Notes: generated by a model not told the origin, from the sequence alone. 64,000 nt of DNA from Isoetes taiwanensis (GCA_021234155.1 JAJEKV010000259.1:246001-310000); one strand, 5' to 3'. Numbered from the stretch's first letter, positions 1 to 12,862 are shown. Translations and numbers: made by a program.

Positions 1-122
1 CATTGTTGGATAGAAAGCCTAATAATTTAGAGAAGTTTACTAAGGCAAGGTTTAGGAAGTCAGGTGCTTCTGAACATGTTGGAGCCTCAAGTTCACGTCC
101 CCAACCTTGAGATCTACCACCA

Positions 123-1319
123 AGGTTCCTCTTCCAACTTGACAATTGTGATGGACAGAATAAAAACAGGTATATGTTCTCATTCCTATCTTATTTAACA
201 GCCGTGGGTGTCTTTGAAAGAGTGAATTTAGGGTTCTTAATGCCTGGACATACTCATGAGGATGTGGATGCATTGTTTGGGAAGTATAGTCTTGTGATTG
301 AAATCTCAAAGCGTGACCAATCTTCCTAGACTAATGGAAGTTCTTAGTGAATGCATTTCACCTTCTCCTATAGGGTTGATCATACAAGAGGTGCCTGATT
401 GGAAGAATTTTATCGAAGGTTATGCTCTTGATATGGAAGGTCAATCTAGACCTCTTCAGTACACTTTCTTGGTCATGGGAAATAAGCCAATCATGCAATG
501 GAAGATAAGACCTTCAGATGATAAATGGAGGCCAGATGAGGGAGTACCTATATGGCACGAGGATGAAAATGGTAAACCTAAGATTCCAAGGGGTCAACCA
601 AAAGCTCTTAAGCCTTTTCCAGAGGTGGATTCATTGCAAAGCACATTGGACGGCATTTCTGAATACATCAAGTATTGGAAAAATAACCCTGATGATACCA
701 ACCTTGCATTGATAGATTATTGGACACAGGTACATGGATTATTGGGACAAGTAGACACATCCTCTGATGAACTCAAAGATGGATGGCTACCTAAGACTAG
801 GTGGAGAGACTTGATATTACCTGAGGAAGCTGATGATGTGGTTAGTAGTATTCGCAAGTCCATGGCTCCTCCAATTCTTTGAAAAACACTATGTTGGTCC
901 TAGGAAAGGAAGGCCTAAATATCTCGGGCTGGAGGATTATGATCCCAAAGATGACTTGCTTTGCCATCAATTTGCACTTATAGTACCCAGAAATAAAGAG
1001 ATATACCACTGTGTGGATGGGTTACACCATCTCGAGGTTTGCAAAGAAGTAGGTGACCATAATATGAACAAAGTTAGGTGTGGAGTGGTGGTGTCCAGTG
1101 CACCAGTTAAATGCAGTGGCAGAGGAAGAAAGGTATAGAGACTGTTGGACAAAGAAATGGAAGAGAAGCCCTATTGAAGGGGATGATTGGGTTGAGTTAG
1201 ATACTATTTTGTTTTCATGGACCCCAAAGGTCATCCCAGGCAAGACTGCTAGGGTTACAATACCTGTGGAAGTGAGGAAGAAAGCTATGATATCTCTAGG
1301 GGTCAATTCTGAGAAGTAA
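123..1319 (+). pseudogene. DUF7869-type transposon protein, frameshifted
   Basis: The start of this stretch reads QLDNCDGQNKNRYMF and then MPGHTHEDVDALFGKYS. This matches the core of the DUF7869 family, a transposon-associated domain common in non-seed plants. The reading frame then changes near 298, near 850-880 and near 1,080-1,130. It continues as three overlapping pieces (298-882, 833-1138, 1080-1319) and stops at 1319. Together they look like the C-terminal half of one protein of 400 residues or more whose N-terminus lies outside the window. The middle piece is rich in W, K and D and the last piece is basic; neither shows a motif I recognise. Three frame changes in 1.2 kb indicate a dead copy, or consensus errors in a repeat. 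Family assignment is confident; function is not known. Confidence 0.75.
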
Positions 1320-1496
1320 TTGGCAATATGTAACTCGACATGCATATGTGAAATATTTTTAATTTTTAATGCAATCATGTTGTGCTGTTATAAAAAAAAG
1401 TCACATTCTCGATGCAAATTTACTAACCCGGGAAAAAGTTGCAGTGCCAAAATGGTCCAAAATCCTGACATAAATCCAATTTAAATGAATGATGGT
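1320..1496. other. AT-rich spacer, nothing recognised
   Basis: This is a short non-coding stretch between the DUF7869 pseudogene and the truncated LTR. No signal is seen in it. Confidence 0.5.
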
Positions 1497-2890
1497 TAAA
1501 TTAGTTAATTAATGACATGCCACCTGGCCCAAATCGATTGGGCAAGGCAGGGTTTCCATTTTGGACACCCAAATTAGGGCTTTTGTGCCCCAATTCAAAT
1601 TAGGAGCAATTGGAGATGGAGGAGGAGGAGCAGCAGCCAGGCACCCTTCAGCAAATCGGGATGGAGCCATCCCAAGCCCGATTCGACTGTTAGTCTGTAG
1701 CTTAGTTGTGTTATCTGTAGGGTAGTGCCCCTGTTGGGCACTTGTTGTGTGTATTTCTTCTGTTTCTCTGTGTTCTCTATGCTTTACCTGTAGGAACTAA
1801 CCCTTGATTGCAAAGGTGAGTTCTCCTTATCTCTGATTCTGTACTTGCTCTTAAATGATGGATTGATAGTTGTTTGCATAATATTACTCTTGAAATGGGG
1901 GAATTAAGGGAGGGTAGAGACCTCTGAGCCATGTTTATTAGTATGCTCCTAGGTAGATCCCTATATTTCCCATTATTTGCGGCCTGTGCACAAGAGACCA
2001 CCGAGTCGTGGATGCTATAGAATTGCTTAGCACCAGATAAGGGACGCAGTGGTGAAGTGGGGGTGGGGTCTTGCACGAACATAAAAGGCTCCTGAGACTC
2101 CTACAGTGGGCTAGGCCTGATAGCCGGTCACGTAGAGGGCCGGGTATGGGTCTGACACTCCCTGGGTGCAGAGGTGTGACCCGTATGGGGCACCTTGTGC
2201 TTTGAATAGATTTAGGGTGAGTAAGTCGGGTACGGATACGGGGGTCGCTGATGCGGCACGTATTCTCTAGCTCACCCATGGAACCACTGTGATCCTGGAA
2301 GGGGACGCTTCCCTGACCTGCCTCATCGGACGGGGCTTCATGAACCCTGGAGTAGGCTCGAAGGGTGATACCTTGAGTCTGCGTATCCGGAAGGCTATAG
2401 TGATGCCATAACATGATTGGACTCATCTGCAAAGTGTGCACAGGAGGGGCGGATGGAGTGGACAACCCTAGCCGATGTTCTATGCCAGCCAATGCCATGT
2501 CAAGATTCAGTCTGCTGATCTCTTGAGACCTAGCCGTCAGTCGATCCTCACTGGAGTCTGAGCCGGGGTAGAACCATGGGTTTGGGGTGCTTCCCTAGTA
2601 TTAAATGCATATTCTTTGTTGTTGTCACTTGGATGGATGTGCCACCCTTCGTGGTGGTATTTTATGATATGATTATGTTGTGTGCTAACCTTGTATTCAC
2701 GCTTCCGCGACATAGGAGCCCCATTGAAGGCGTGGGCCGAATGACCCGTCTGTGTCCTTCACTCGAGCATCTCTCTATAGATGGCCCGAGTTATATGGAG
2801 GGCCCTGCTCGTGGCGAGTTGGTCGCCATGGGAGGGGAAAGTCCCCGTATGTATACGTCCGAGTGCCGTATATGTTCAGGGAGCGTCACA
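1497..2890 (+). mobile_element. Truncated gypsy LTR (copy D)
   Basis: This stretch is nearly identical to positions 9491-10883, which are most of a full LTR beginning TGTGACAC at 9352 and ending GCGTCACA at 10883. Here homology begins abruptly at 1497, so about the first 140 bases of the LTR are missing. No primer-binding site follows; instead the same 450-base flank follows both copies. This is therefore a duplicated 3' LTR plus flank, not the 5' LTR partner. ORFs on either strand here are LTR sequence and not genes. Confidence 0.75.
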
Positions 2891-3352
2891 TGAGGGGCAG
2901 TGTGTTAAGGGTACGTATTAAACCATCAATATATACTAAAATTATTTGTACTTTGGTTTAATTTATGGAGTAGTTACAAGTTTGCGGGCTTCAATATGTA
3001 TCAGATTGAGGTGTTTTATATTTTTGAATTATAACAAGCCATATACAAAAGGCTTAATAATAATGTATCAATGTGTGTGGCTCCTCACAAAGCATACAAA
3101 TACGAAGCAACTACATGAGAAGCGTGGACCTTATGAATTTTTGCCTTGCGGATTCTTGTTGGGAAGCTTACACAATTTCAGGAAAACAAAGTGCCATTAG
3201 ATAGTTGTTGCATGGACCTTATGAAATTTTGCCTTGCAGATTTTTGTTGGGAAGCTTACACAATTTCAGAAAAATAAAGTGCCACACAATTTCAGAAAAA
3301 TAAAGTGCCATTAGATAGTTATTGTAGAGAACCATAGAGAGTTTGTGACAGT
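2891..3352 (+). repeat. LTR flank shared with 10884-11335
   Basis: This host flank is duplicated together with the LTR. Homology to the second copy ends just after a GTGACAGTGA string, where the two sites diverge completely. One copy also lacks a short segment near 3,115. It shows no coding content. Confidence 0.7.
3124..3326 (+). repeat. ~90-bp tandem repeat, 2.5 copies
   Basis: The unit begins TGGACCTTATGAA and contains GGGAAGCTTACACAATTTC. It occurs twice, followed by a partial third copy starting at CACAATTTCAG. Two units are also present at 11139-11313 in the second copy of the flank, so the array predates the duplication. Confidence 0.75.
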
Positions 3353-3400
3353 GACGCGTCCGTTTTTTTTTTTTTTAAGATTTTTTTTTTTCTTTTACCG

Positions 3401-3465
3401 CCCGCGTTTTGAACCCGTGACCTCCTACTTCCAACCCAACACTCTTTCCATTTTGCCAACTCTCT
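3401..3465 (-). repeat. tRNA-like SINE head (remnant 1)
   Basis: On the minus strand this reads as a tRNA-like head. A degenerate A-box (TGGCAAAATGG) lies about 35 bases before a B-box-like GGGTTCAAAAC. It is followed on that strand by an A-rich stretch. This looks like a decayed tRNA-derived SINE head, not a functional tRNA gene: no acceptor stem closes. Confidence 0.45.
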
Positions 3466-3550
3466 TTATGTAGCATCTATATGTTCTATTTCTTTGTTAT
3501 ACATATGTAATGTTCTGTTTTATCCAGTTAACAGTTTGTTTAAGAAAAAG

Positions 3551-3617
3551 GTACATCATGGGATTGAACCCCTGACCTTCTGCACCCAAGCCAACACCTT
3601 TACCAATAAGCCAACTT
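3551..3617 (-). repeat. tRNA-like SINE head (remnant 2)
   Basis: On the minus strand an A-box-like TGGCTTATTGGTAAAGG is followed by a good B-box, GGTTCAATCCC, and then a T-run that could end Pol III transcription. Same layout and orientation as the remnant at 3401-3465, but a different sequence. No complete cloverleaf closes. Confidence 0.5.
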
Positions 3618-3720
3618 CTTTCTTGAAGTGAAGCTTTTTCTAGTATTTATAGTGCATCTATTTCATATCTAACTTAGAGGCGTGCCTTTGGTAAACCCAC
3701 GTTGTGGAGACAACAACTCC

Positions 3721-3990
3721 GCCGGAGCAAGCTCTTCCGCCATAGCCGCCGGAGCAAGCTCTTTCGCCATAACCGCCGGAGCAAGCTCTTCCACCATAGC
3801 CGCCGGAGCAAGGTCTTCCGCCATAGCCACCGGAGCAAGCTCTTTTGCCATAGCCGCCGGAGTAAGCTCTTCCACCATAGCCGCCGGAGCAAGCTCTTTC
3901 GCCATAACCGCCAGAGCAAGCTCTTCCGCCATAGCCGCCGGAGCAAGCTCTTTCGCCGTAGCCGCCGGAATAAGCAGTCTTGCCATAGCC
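3721..3990 (+). repeat. 27-bp minisatellite, ~10 copies
   Basis: A 27-base unit beginning GCCGGAGCAAGCTCTTCCGC repeats with exact spacing from 3721 to 3990, with one or two substitutions per unit. Because 27 is divisible by three, several frames stay open and yield repetitive 9-residue polypeptides on both strands. These are by-products of the repeat, not evidence of a gene. Confidence 0.9.
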
Positions 3991-6900
3991 ATGGGAGTCG
4001 ACCTCTCTCTGCCATAGTCAACCGGATAACTGTTAACCATATATAAAGCTAGTATCCCTTAGGAATAAACCGACCAAATGACACGACGTAATCTAGCAAG
4101 TACGACCAACTTGTTATGACAACATCAACTCACTTGGTGGGACTAATTCCGGAATTTAATTAACAACGACAGGGCAACTTTCTAGAATAGCAGCGTGTAT
4201 TATATCCTTGGATATTCTTTAGGCGACGATAATAATGTCCAGTTATCGGCGTTTCGCGACCTATAACTTTAATTATTATTTTCCTTTGGTGCATGCCTTG
4301 ATAACTCAATTTCTTCGGGCCTTGCCATGATTCAATCCATACTATATTCATATGCTTTATATTAGACCTTGTTCGACGTTATATAAGTAATGTTTTATAG
4401 ACATAACTATAATTAACGTTGTCTCTCTCTAGTGTCTAAAACTTGCCTCATCTCAATTCCCAGACAAAGGATTTCTTTTCGCCCAACCAACTAGGGACTG
4501 CCATGCAGCACCCCTCTAGACCATGGGTAGCTTTAATCCTACCGCCCCTCACTACTTCTTCTTAATGGTCGTGTTCTTTTTATGGACCATTTTCCCAGAC
4601 CACGGTACCAACTCTGTAATATGTAGTGAGTGCTTGTGTTAGAACCCCCACAATAATGTCAACACTTTGTGCCAAACTTCACCGTCTATATGGATGTGAT
4701 TAATTATCTGTGCCACACGCCTGTCAAAGTGACAGCAGTCTACCCTCTTTCGGAGTTGTTCTCCCATACATTCCAATGCCACCCAACCATTGTTGATTAC
4801 TCACCCCCTTCTAGGGTACCTAGATAAGGTCCGAGCAAAATGTTTCCAACCATCTAAACGTCTTTAGGTTCTGCAAATGAACTTACATATTCCAAAAGAT
4901 TATATGAATATCCCAAAGGACAGTACCACCCAAAGACCTCTCAAGATAGGCCTCCTCTATTCAGAGATCTTGTGTTCAAGTCTCTGGGGGTCCGTCATAT
5001 GTCCTCATGGACGATGCCAATATGGCATACCTATCTATCTAATTATTAAAAATGTCCTTGGTGAATTCAATTCACCATGTTGTCCTAAGACATGCAAGTC
5101 TTCTTCCCTAAGCCATGCACCAAATCTTAAAAGAGTTTTCCAGCTCTTGCTGCCTTTCAAGCCACAGGTATACCTTTGCATGTTAGCAAAGACTACCCTT
5201 CTCTTCTTCAATATGTTTTCTACGTCTATGATATGCCTGCCACAACGTACACATTTCACCCTTTGGCTGTGACCTTTATTCAGTAGAGTCACTAATCCAT
5301 TCACTCCTTTACGTATTCATTAACCGTCTTGTGGCTTTTAAGCCGCTATTATATGCTCCCTATATTGTTAACCCACCTATCATTGGGGGTTATGATCCAA
5401 CGTTGTCCTACATCCTCGAAATGTTAGTCATTACATTTCTCTGTCATGATGTTATGCTGCTGTTCTGGCATTCCAAATGACTTGGCATCTTCATTTAAGC
5501 CATAGTCATGGCCTAAGAGCGGGTGAGCCTTCGTAAATTACCTGGAGTCATCAAGGTGCTTGCCTTGTATTTTGTGAGCCTTTCTACAATTACTTATGTT
5601 TGGGATAACCCGGACTTGTATCAATGTTATGTTAACTTGCACTCCCATGTAACCCATGGCGTCGCCTCTGCCTGATCCAGGTAGGGATCATGTGGGCAAG
5701 CTAGTCTTAGGTGTCTATGCAAGACACATTTGAACATTTAGCAGGTAACTGCTATTCGCTACTTATCCTGGAATTGTACTATTGTACTACTCAACCCCAC
5801 TACCTTAAGCTTTATTCTATTGGCCGTTGACATTTATTTCAAGTGCCAACTACCACATCATACCCTAGCATGCAACGGATTGACGGTCCTTTGCACATTT
5901 CAAACGTATCTCCAGATCCTTCATCAGTAACTTTAGGATACCCTCGTCTTTCTCTCCTTGCGTCGCCACCTAAATTACCTCCCTAAGATGTTTATCGTAT
6001 CTGTACATGGTATGTACATAATAAACATACCTCCACATCCCACAATGCTAGAGCTCTGCTCTAACTTAGCTAAAGTGTAAGCTTGGTAGTTCCTTGAAAC
6101 AAAACCGATTGCCTATGTACCTTTATAATGTGGCTGAGCCACCGACTTCCCAACTGGGCAGTGGCCAACTCTATGTTGGAAATCTATATGCTGCCTACAT
6201 TTTTGATAGGATCCCCACCTACTTTAACCATCCCTTTAGTGCCTTATGGTATTCCAGTCGTGTAAATACACTATGATACCACCCATGGGATTATGCCATA
6301 ATTCCGAAGGTTTACTACCCCAGATGAGGAGCTTTTCTAAAGGCTTCTTTCGCTAAGGATCCTTTGTGTTCCATACCACCCATACTTAGTTACAATTAAC
6401 CCAATGTTTCAATCTTTGTTAGTAACCGCCCTAGGATTATTCCATTCCTTACCCTCTTAAGAGTTTCAAAGTCATAATCTCTAATGGATCTATGCCTCAA
6501 GGCAACGGATACTCCACCTTCTACTTCAGTACCTACAATTGTTCCCCGCGAGTAGGGTAACTCTTAGGATATATGGACTACTGGTCTATATAATCTCACT
6601 CCTTGTAATCTATACACCTCGTCTTGATTTTTATCGGGACTTGGAATTGCTGTGTATTGCCCTGTTCTCGGTTATCCCTAAAGGTATAATCGCCAAAGTC
6701 ATCGTATTCCTTCTTTTCTTCCATCAGGGGGACGCGATATTTTTATACATCATTTTATTTCCAAAACCAAATAAATGCTCTCAGCTTATAACAATGAAGT
6801 AATTCACTGATTTAAACTCTTTTCATCTCCCTTAGTACGACGTATCTAAGATAGTCAACTCCAACCATTGGGATAACTTGAATGCTTATCTCTGGTAAAG

Positions 6901-9237
6901 CATACTTAACCCAATATCTTCGTATATAAGCATATCATTACACTCATTCTTTAAACCTTGTCAAGTAAGATTTCACTCGCCTTGTACGAATATTCTACTA
7001 TCTTTTAATATGATATACATCTGAATATCACAATCGACATCCTCGATATGATCACCACTATAGTATTTGATACTACTAAATCCTTCCTACATCCAAGACC
7101 TCTACGTTGTTATTATATGATATAGTAACACGTGTGCACCAACCCTAAGTCTAGACTCCTATGTAACTTGTTGACATAGGCATCTAGCTATATTCATACT
7201 TGCGACCAACTTATCTCCTCAACTTGGTTATCTAGTACCATACACATGTTGTGGTTTCGACACCACTAACCTTACTTTGCCTTCGTCCTCAAGCTCTAGT
7301 CATAACTTCCACAGGGGCAAATGCCAACCTAAGTTCCTTGTGGACATGTTTGACCTCTAGTATAAGAACTCTTATCTTCATTACTTCCGTATTCATATGG
7401 AATGTGAATCTTCTTTTAGTTATGTTTTACTATTAAATGGTCCTAGTACACATATATCAACGTGGAGTTACTCCTCGGGCTACACACACGATACCAAGTC
7501 CAGAGCACATCCTCCTTGGTGAGATGTTCCTAGGGCACCTGCCTTGTTCATACTCCAGACTTTGGTCTATTCAAAGTGTCCCTCCAAATTCTATATTTTG
7601 AAAACGTTGTTTACAACAATGCCCAAGCTCCTCTTGGACTTAACATACCTTGCAGCTTTTAGATGGTTGTGCCTGCTCCTACCAATTGTTGTCTTCTCTT
7701 GACCTTGTGTGGAAACTACGTTCCACACTATTATCCAGTCTGTTATCCGGCACCTCGATGCTCCCAACAGATATAAGATGTGGCCATTTACTTAATTTAT
7801 AGATCATGCATAATGGTCATGCATTTGACCAACCTCATATAATCTTGCGTCCTTATTGCACACCTCAGGAACAACAATCTCCTTGGGAAACACAATATAT
7901 GCGTAAATCCTTAATCCATAGTTTATGGATCAAAATCTTGTCGAAACCTACACTTCTAAAGTGATCTCCCTTTCATGAGCTGGGTATTTATAATCCAGTT
8001 TTCCACCTTACTATAGTACCTCTTTAACGTGGTCTACGGTAGATAATCATAAACCACTTCTCCATCAGATATATGGTGCTATATCCAGTCTCCTTCTACG
8101 TTGAAAGCATATATGCCGCATGGTAAATTCATCCTTGTAATTATTAGGTCCAGTGTTTCAATCGCATAATAACCATCGTCATATCAATTTTTTTCTCCAG
8201 TATCCATCCAAAATAAGGATACCTTACCACTCCTTATTCCCATTATTCAGCACTTCTACTTCAAGTAAGAGCCCAGGACCTGCTCAGTCATCACCATATA
8301 ACAGGCTCAGGACAGACCAGGCGTGCTTTCGATGCTTCCGCTGGGGACAAGACTGCCCTTCTGTGATACAGGACAATTGCATAACCATAACACTGCCGGA
8401 TAGCGACCCGGGCGATACCAATTACGTCGAATGTATATGTCAGCTGTACCTGTGCCCTGTAAATATAAGAGTGTCTGTATGTGTGATAAATTTACGAAAA
8501 TAGCAATAAAATAAATAAGTAATTCAAATATAAGAATATCGGGATGTCTGGTAAATGTATAAACATAACCAATGAATTAACATGTGTCCTCATGTCATTG
8601 TAATCTATGCTAAAGATAGAGTGTGTGAGTGTGGAAACATTAAAGATACTCAAAAGGGGAAAGCTATTTAAACACATAGTCAAATATAATAGAAGGATAT
8701 AATTATGTATGTCTTACACAAACTCCTAAGGGAAGAATGAGACTTAGATAATGTTATAACAAGCTTATGAATAATAAATGAAGAATGTCTGTCTGTAATT
8801 AATATTAAAGTATATAGGTCAAAATGGCAAATACAATATAATATATAATTCTATTAAAGGGTAACTATAAGTGTCAGGGGCATCTCAACACTCATGATAG
8901 CAATATATGAGTTGTTAAAATTGTAACAAAATAGGAAAACAAAATTTAAATGCAAAATTACATTAAGTCTGGCTGTAATAAAATCACTTGCAAAGTGAAG
9001 GGAGAATATAATAGATATATACACAGAAGTTAATATAATTAGAATGACTTTCTACTAAACAGTGCGAGGTTAATAACTCTGTATTATAATATAACAGCAA
9101 ATAGAAGTTCTTTATATCTATACCTATCTTTAATATATAATCAGTTACCTGTATGTATAGAAAGAATGATTTCTAAAATAGATAGACTGTGAACTCGTCA
9201 CCACGAATCAAACAGTGAGACTTCCACAAACCTTGAC
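3991..9237. other. Decayed non-coding stretch, no gene recognised
   Basis: About 5.2 kb of AT-rich sequence with only short ORFs (up to about 130 codons) on both strands and no domain I recognise. Position suggests much of it is the decayed interior of the plus-strand gypsy element whose 3' end is at 9352. I could not find protease, RT or integrase motifs to prove it. Confidence 0.4.
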
Positions 9238-9351
9238 TGTTCACGCTATCTCTTTTAAGCAGGGGAGACTTCCTTCCAATGTATGATGTGTTGCCCTGCA
9301 ACAAGAGTAGTCTTGATGCTGAGGACAACATCATTTTTAAGGTGGGGAGAA
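9238..9351 (+). mobile_element. Gypsy 3' end with polypurine tract
   Basis: The sequence GAGGACAACATCATTTTTAA is followed by AAGGTGGGGAGAA (9339-9351) and then directly by the LTR start TGTGACAC. This is the usual polypurine tract of a plant chromovirus. It fixes the element on the plus strand and its 3' LTR at 9352. Confidence 0.8.
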
Positions 9352-10883
9352 TGTGACACATATTTATACGCATATTTAAGTATAAATACATGACACGTCA
9401 CTATGAATATAAATATAAAGGTGGAAACCTAACCCAAAACCCTAATTCGAATTTAGGGCTTATCCTAATATTAAAAAGGGCTAAAATACCAAATTAGTTA
9501 ATTAATGACATGCCACCTGGCCCAAATCGATTGGGCAAGGCAGGGTTTCCATTTTGGACACCCAAATTAGGGCTTTTGTGCCCCAATTCGAATTAGGAGC
9601 AATTGGAGATGGAGGAGGAGGAGCAGCAGCCAGGCACCCTTCAGCAAATCGGGATGGAGCCATCCCAAGCCCGATTCGACGGTTAGTCTGTAGCTTAGCT
9701 GTGTTATCTGTAGGGTAGCGCCCCTGTTGGGCACTTGTTGTGTGTATTTCTTCTGTTTCTCTGTGTTCTCTATGTTGTACCTGTAGGAACCAACCCTTGA
9801 TTGCAAAGGTGAGTTCTCCTTATCTCTGATTCTGTACTTGCTCTTAAATGATGGATTGATAGTTCTTTGCATAGTATTACTCTTGAAATGGGGGAATTAA
9901 GGGGGGGTAGAGACCACTGAGCCATGTTTATTAGTATGCTCCTAGGTAGATCCCTGTATTTCCCATTATTTGTAGCCTGTGCACAAGAGACCACCGAGTC
10001 GTGGATGCTATGGAATTGCTTAGCACCAGATAAGGGACGCAGTGGTGAAGTGGGGGTGGGGTCTTGCACGAACATAAAAGGCTCCTGAGACTCCTGGGTG
10101 GGCTAGGCCGATAGCGGTCACGTGAGAGAGGGCCGGGTATGGGTCTGACACTCCCTAGGTGCAGAGGTGTGACCCGTATAGGGCACCCTGTGCTTTGAGT
10201 AGATTTAGGGTGAGTAAGTCGGGTACGGATACGGGGGTCGCTGATGCGGCACGTATTCTCTAGCTCACCCATGGAACCACTGTGATCCTGGAAGGGGACG
10301 CTTCCCTGACCTGCCTCATCGGACGGGGCTTCATGAACCCTGGAGTAGGCTCGAAGGGTGATACCTTGAGTCTGCGTATCCGGAAGGCTATAGTGATGCC
10401 ATAGCATGATTGGACTCATCTGCAAAGTGTGCACAGGAGGGGCGGATGGAGTGGACAACCCTAGCCGATGTTCTATGCCAGCCAATGCCATGTCAAGATT
10501 CGGTCCGCTGATCTCTTGAGACCTAGCCGTCAGTCGATCCTCACTGGAGTCTGAGCCGGGGTAGAACCATGGGTTTGGGGTGTTTCCCTAGTATTAAATG
10601 CATATTCTTTGTTGTTGTCACTTGGATGGATGTGCCACCCTTTGTGGTGGTATTTTATGATATGATTATGCTGTGTGCTAACCTTGTATTCACGCTTCCG
10701 CGACATAGGAGCCCCATTGAAGGCGTGGGCTGAATGACCCCTCTGTGTCCTTCACTCGAGCATCTCTCTATAGATGGCCCGACTTATATGGAGGGTCCTG
10801 CTCGTGGCGAGTTGGTCTCCATGGGAGGGGAAAGTCCCCGTATGTATACGTCCGAGTGCCGTATATGTTCAGGGAGCGTCACA
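9352..10883 (+). mobile_element. Gypsy 3' LTR (copy E), full length
   Basis: A 1,532-base LTR runs from TGTGACAC to GCGTCACA, giving TGTGA/TCACA inverted ends, right after a polypurine tract. It shares short blocks (for example GTGCACAGGAGGGGCGGATG) in opposite orientation with the LTRs at 12859, 19140 and 31162. It therefore belongs to a related family inserted on the other strand. No matching 5' LTR with a primer-binding site is in the window. Confidence 0.8.
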
Positions 10884-11335
10884 TGAGGGGCAGTGTGTTA
10901 AGGGTACGTATTAAACCATCAATATATACTAAAATTATTTGTACTTTGGTTTAATTTATGGAGTAGTTACAAGTTTGCGGGCTTCAATATGTATCAGATT
11001 GAGGTGTTTTATATTTTTGAATTATAACAAGCCATATACAAAAGGCTTAATAATAATGTATCAATGTGTGTGGCTCCTCACAAAGCATACAAATAATTAG
11101 TGTGTACTATGCACGAAGCAACTACATGAGAAGCGTGGACCTTATGAATTTTTGCCTTGCGGATTCTTGTTGGGAAGCTTACACAATTTCAGGAAAACAA
11201 AGTGCCATTAGATAGTTATTGCATGGACCTTATGAATTTTTGCCTTGCGGATTTTTGTTGGGAAGCTTACACAATTTCAGGAAAACAAAGTGCCATTAGA
11301 TAGTTATTGCAGAGAACTAGTGAAAGTTTGTGACA
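10884..11335 (+). repeat. LTR flank, second copy
   Basis: This repeats 2891-3352, including the 90-bp tandem units. It ends where homology to the first copy stops, just after GTGACAGTGA. Confidence 0.7.
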
Positions 11336-12598
11336 GTGAAAGGTGTAAAAATGAGGGTTAAGAAGCTGGTCTGAAAAAAAATCTTCGGACTTCTCTGATC
11401 AAAAATATCAAGGAAACTTGAAAGGATGTCATTTGGCAAACAGTTAGAGCAAAGAGCATCATTCCAAATTGAGTGTGTTGTCAACGACCAAGGGGAGAAA
11501 GATAAATAACTGCCAAAACCTGTGATTAAAGATAAGGATGTAGAAAAAGTTAATATTTACTTGCAAATAAATTCCTAATTGTAGCATTTTCTAGTATGTT
11601 ACTCTTTACTTAGGAGTAATATATTATTTCCTATTGTGCATGTGTAGTGGATAACACAAAGTGCTAACCATACAGGTGTTACATGTAAGGACTGTTAGAG
11701 AGAACAATCCATGGACATATACCTTGAATGAAGCTTTACATGTACATATACATTTCTTGATGTGTCTTAGTTCTAGTGCTTGTTTACAGAAGAATCATTT
11801 CAAAAACCTATCAATCCTATCACTACAATATTTTATCAAGCACGTGACATGGTTTCCCTAAAAGTGCAGGATTTACCAGCAAGCCATTTATCAAGCTCGG
11901 TCACATAGTTCGGGGACACTGTTGAGCATATAACGACAACAAAACCTGCCCATAGCATTGTACAAGTTAAGAGTTAAACCACCTATTTGGTTCCACTCCC
12001 TAGACTGCAATTCTCTAAGTTCAACTACCTGATATGGCTCCACGTTCACCAAAGAGAACACTTTCAACTTGATCTTCATTAGTAACCATTATAACCAGTA
12101 CTTCAGCACCTGGAAAGCTATAGTTTCGTAACCAACACCACAACAAAGGGACGCATCGTATTCTGGTCCACTCAACAATTATAGATGCGACCTTTTGCCA
12201 CTTCTTGTGGACTTGTACCAATTTTTCTACCAGCTTGCTGAAATCATCTTATGGATGGCTCATATATACCTGATAAGAAGCAACCAGAAGGATCATAGGC
12301 AGCACAAAATATGCCAGAGTATTTACATTTGCCTCATCCTAACCCAATCAATACAGATACAAATGAGAACATTCAGTCGGTTGCAGAAAGTTAACTATGT
12401 TTCATCCTTACATCATTTACAAGCAGACTTTATATAATCTACAAGCAGACCGAAATCATAGTGAAGAGTTCTTTGAGACACATATCACTACCAAAGTCAT
12501 AGTTCCCACTAAAGACATGGCCACAAAGGATCAAATGCACAATTTCCTGCAAGCCATGTGGATTGAGATTAAACATTCTTGTCCAATGCATGACATCA
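11336..12598. other. No gene recognised; weak minus-strand exon candidates
   Basis: Minus-strand open stretches at 12439-12669, 12021-12221 and 11891-12079 have non-repetitive, protein-like composition (for example SDWKLLFAVAIDVMHWTRMF). They could be exons of a decayed spliced gene. I do not recognise the family. No poly(A) signal or complete splice set was established. Confidence 0.3.
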
Positions 12599-12862
12599 AT
12601 AGCCACTGCAAACAATAATTTCCAATCAGACACTTCAGGAAAAGTTGCAATAAACATATCACCCTGCAATCTGCATTAGAAGCTAATTAGTGCAACAAAT
12701 TGTGGGTGGTTTTTTCTGTGCAAATATTATGCATGACAGCATACGTTTCCATAGCCACTGCAAAAAATAATTTCCAATCAGACACTTCAGAAAAAGTTGT
12801 AATAAACATATCATAGTCCCTGCAATCTACATGAGAAGCTTAGGTGCGACAAACTGTGTGTG
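12599..12862. repeat. ~108-bp direct duplication, second copy cut by LTR
   Basis: Positions 12599-12708 and 12751-12862 are near-copies sharing AGCCACTGCAAA and TCCAATCAGACACTTCAG. The chromovirus LTR begins at 12859, inside the end of the second copy. The duplication therefore predates the insertion. Confidence 0.75.

Noticed and set aside
1938-2498. 186-codon minus-strand ORF, also at 9931-10491
   Set aside because: It lies antisense within the LTR. Conservation between copies reflects LTR identity; no domain seen.
3401-3617. Functional tRNA genes
   Set aside because: Only A/B-box-like blocks are present; no acceptor or anticodon stem closes.
3669-4046. Four overlapping repetitive ORFs on both strands
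   Set aside because: They follow from a 27-bp repeat being a multiple of three.
8153-8503. Possible zinc knuckle (CFRCFRWGQDC)
   Set aside because: The spacing lacks the CCHC histidine and there is no gag context.
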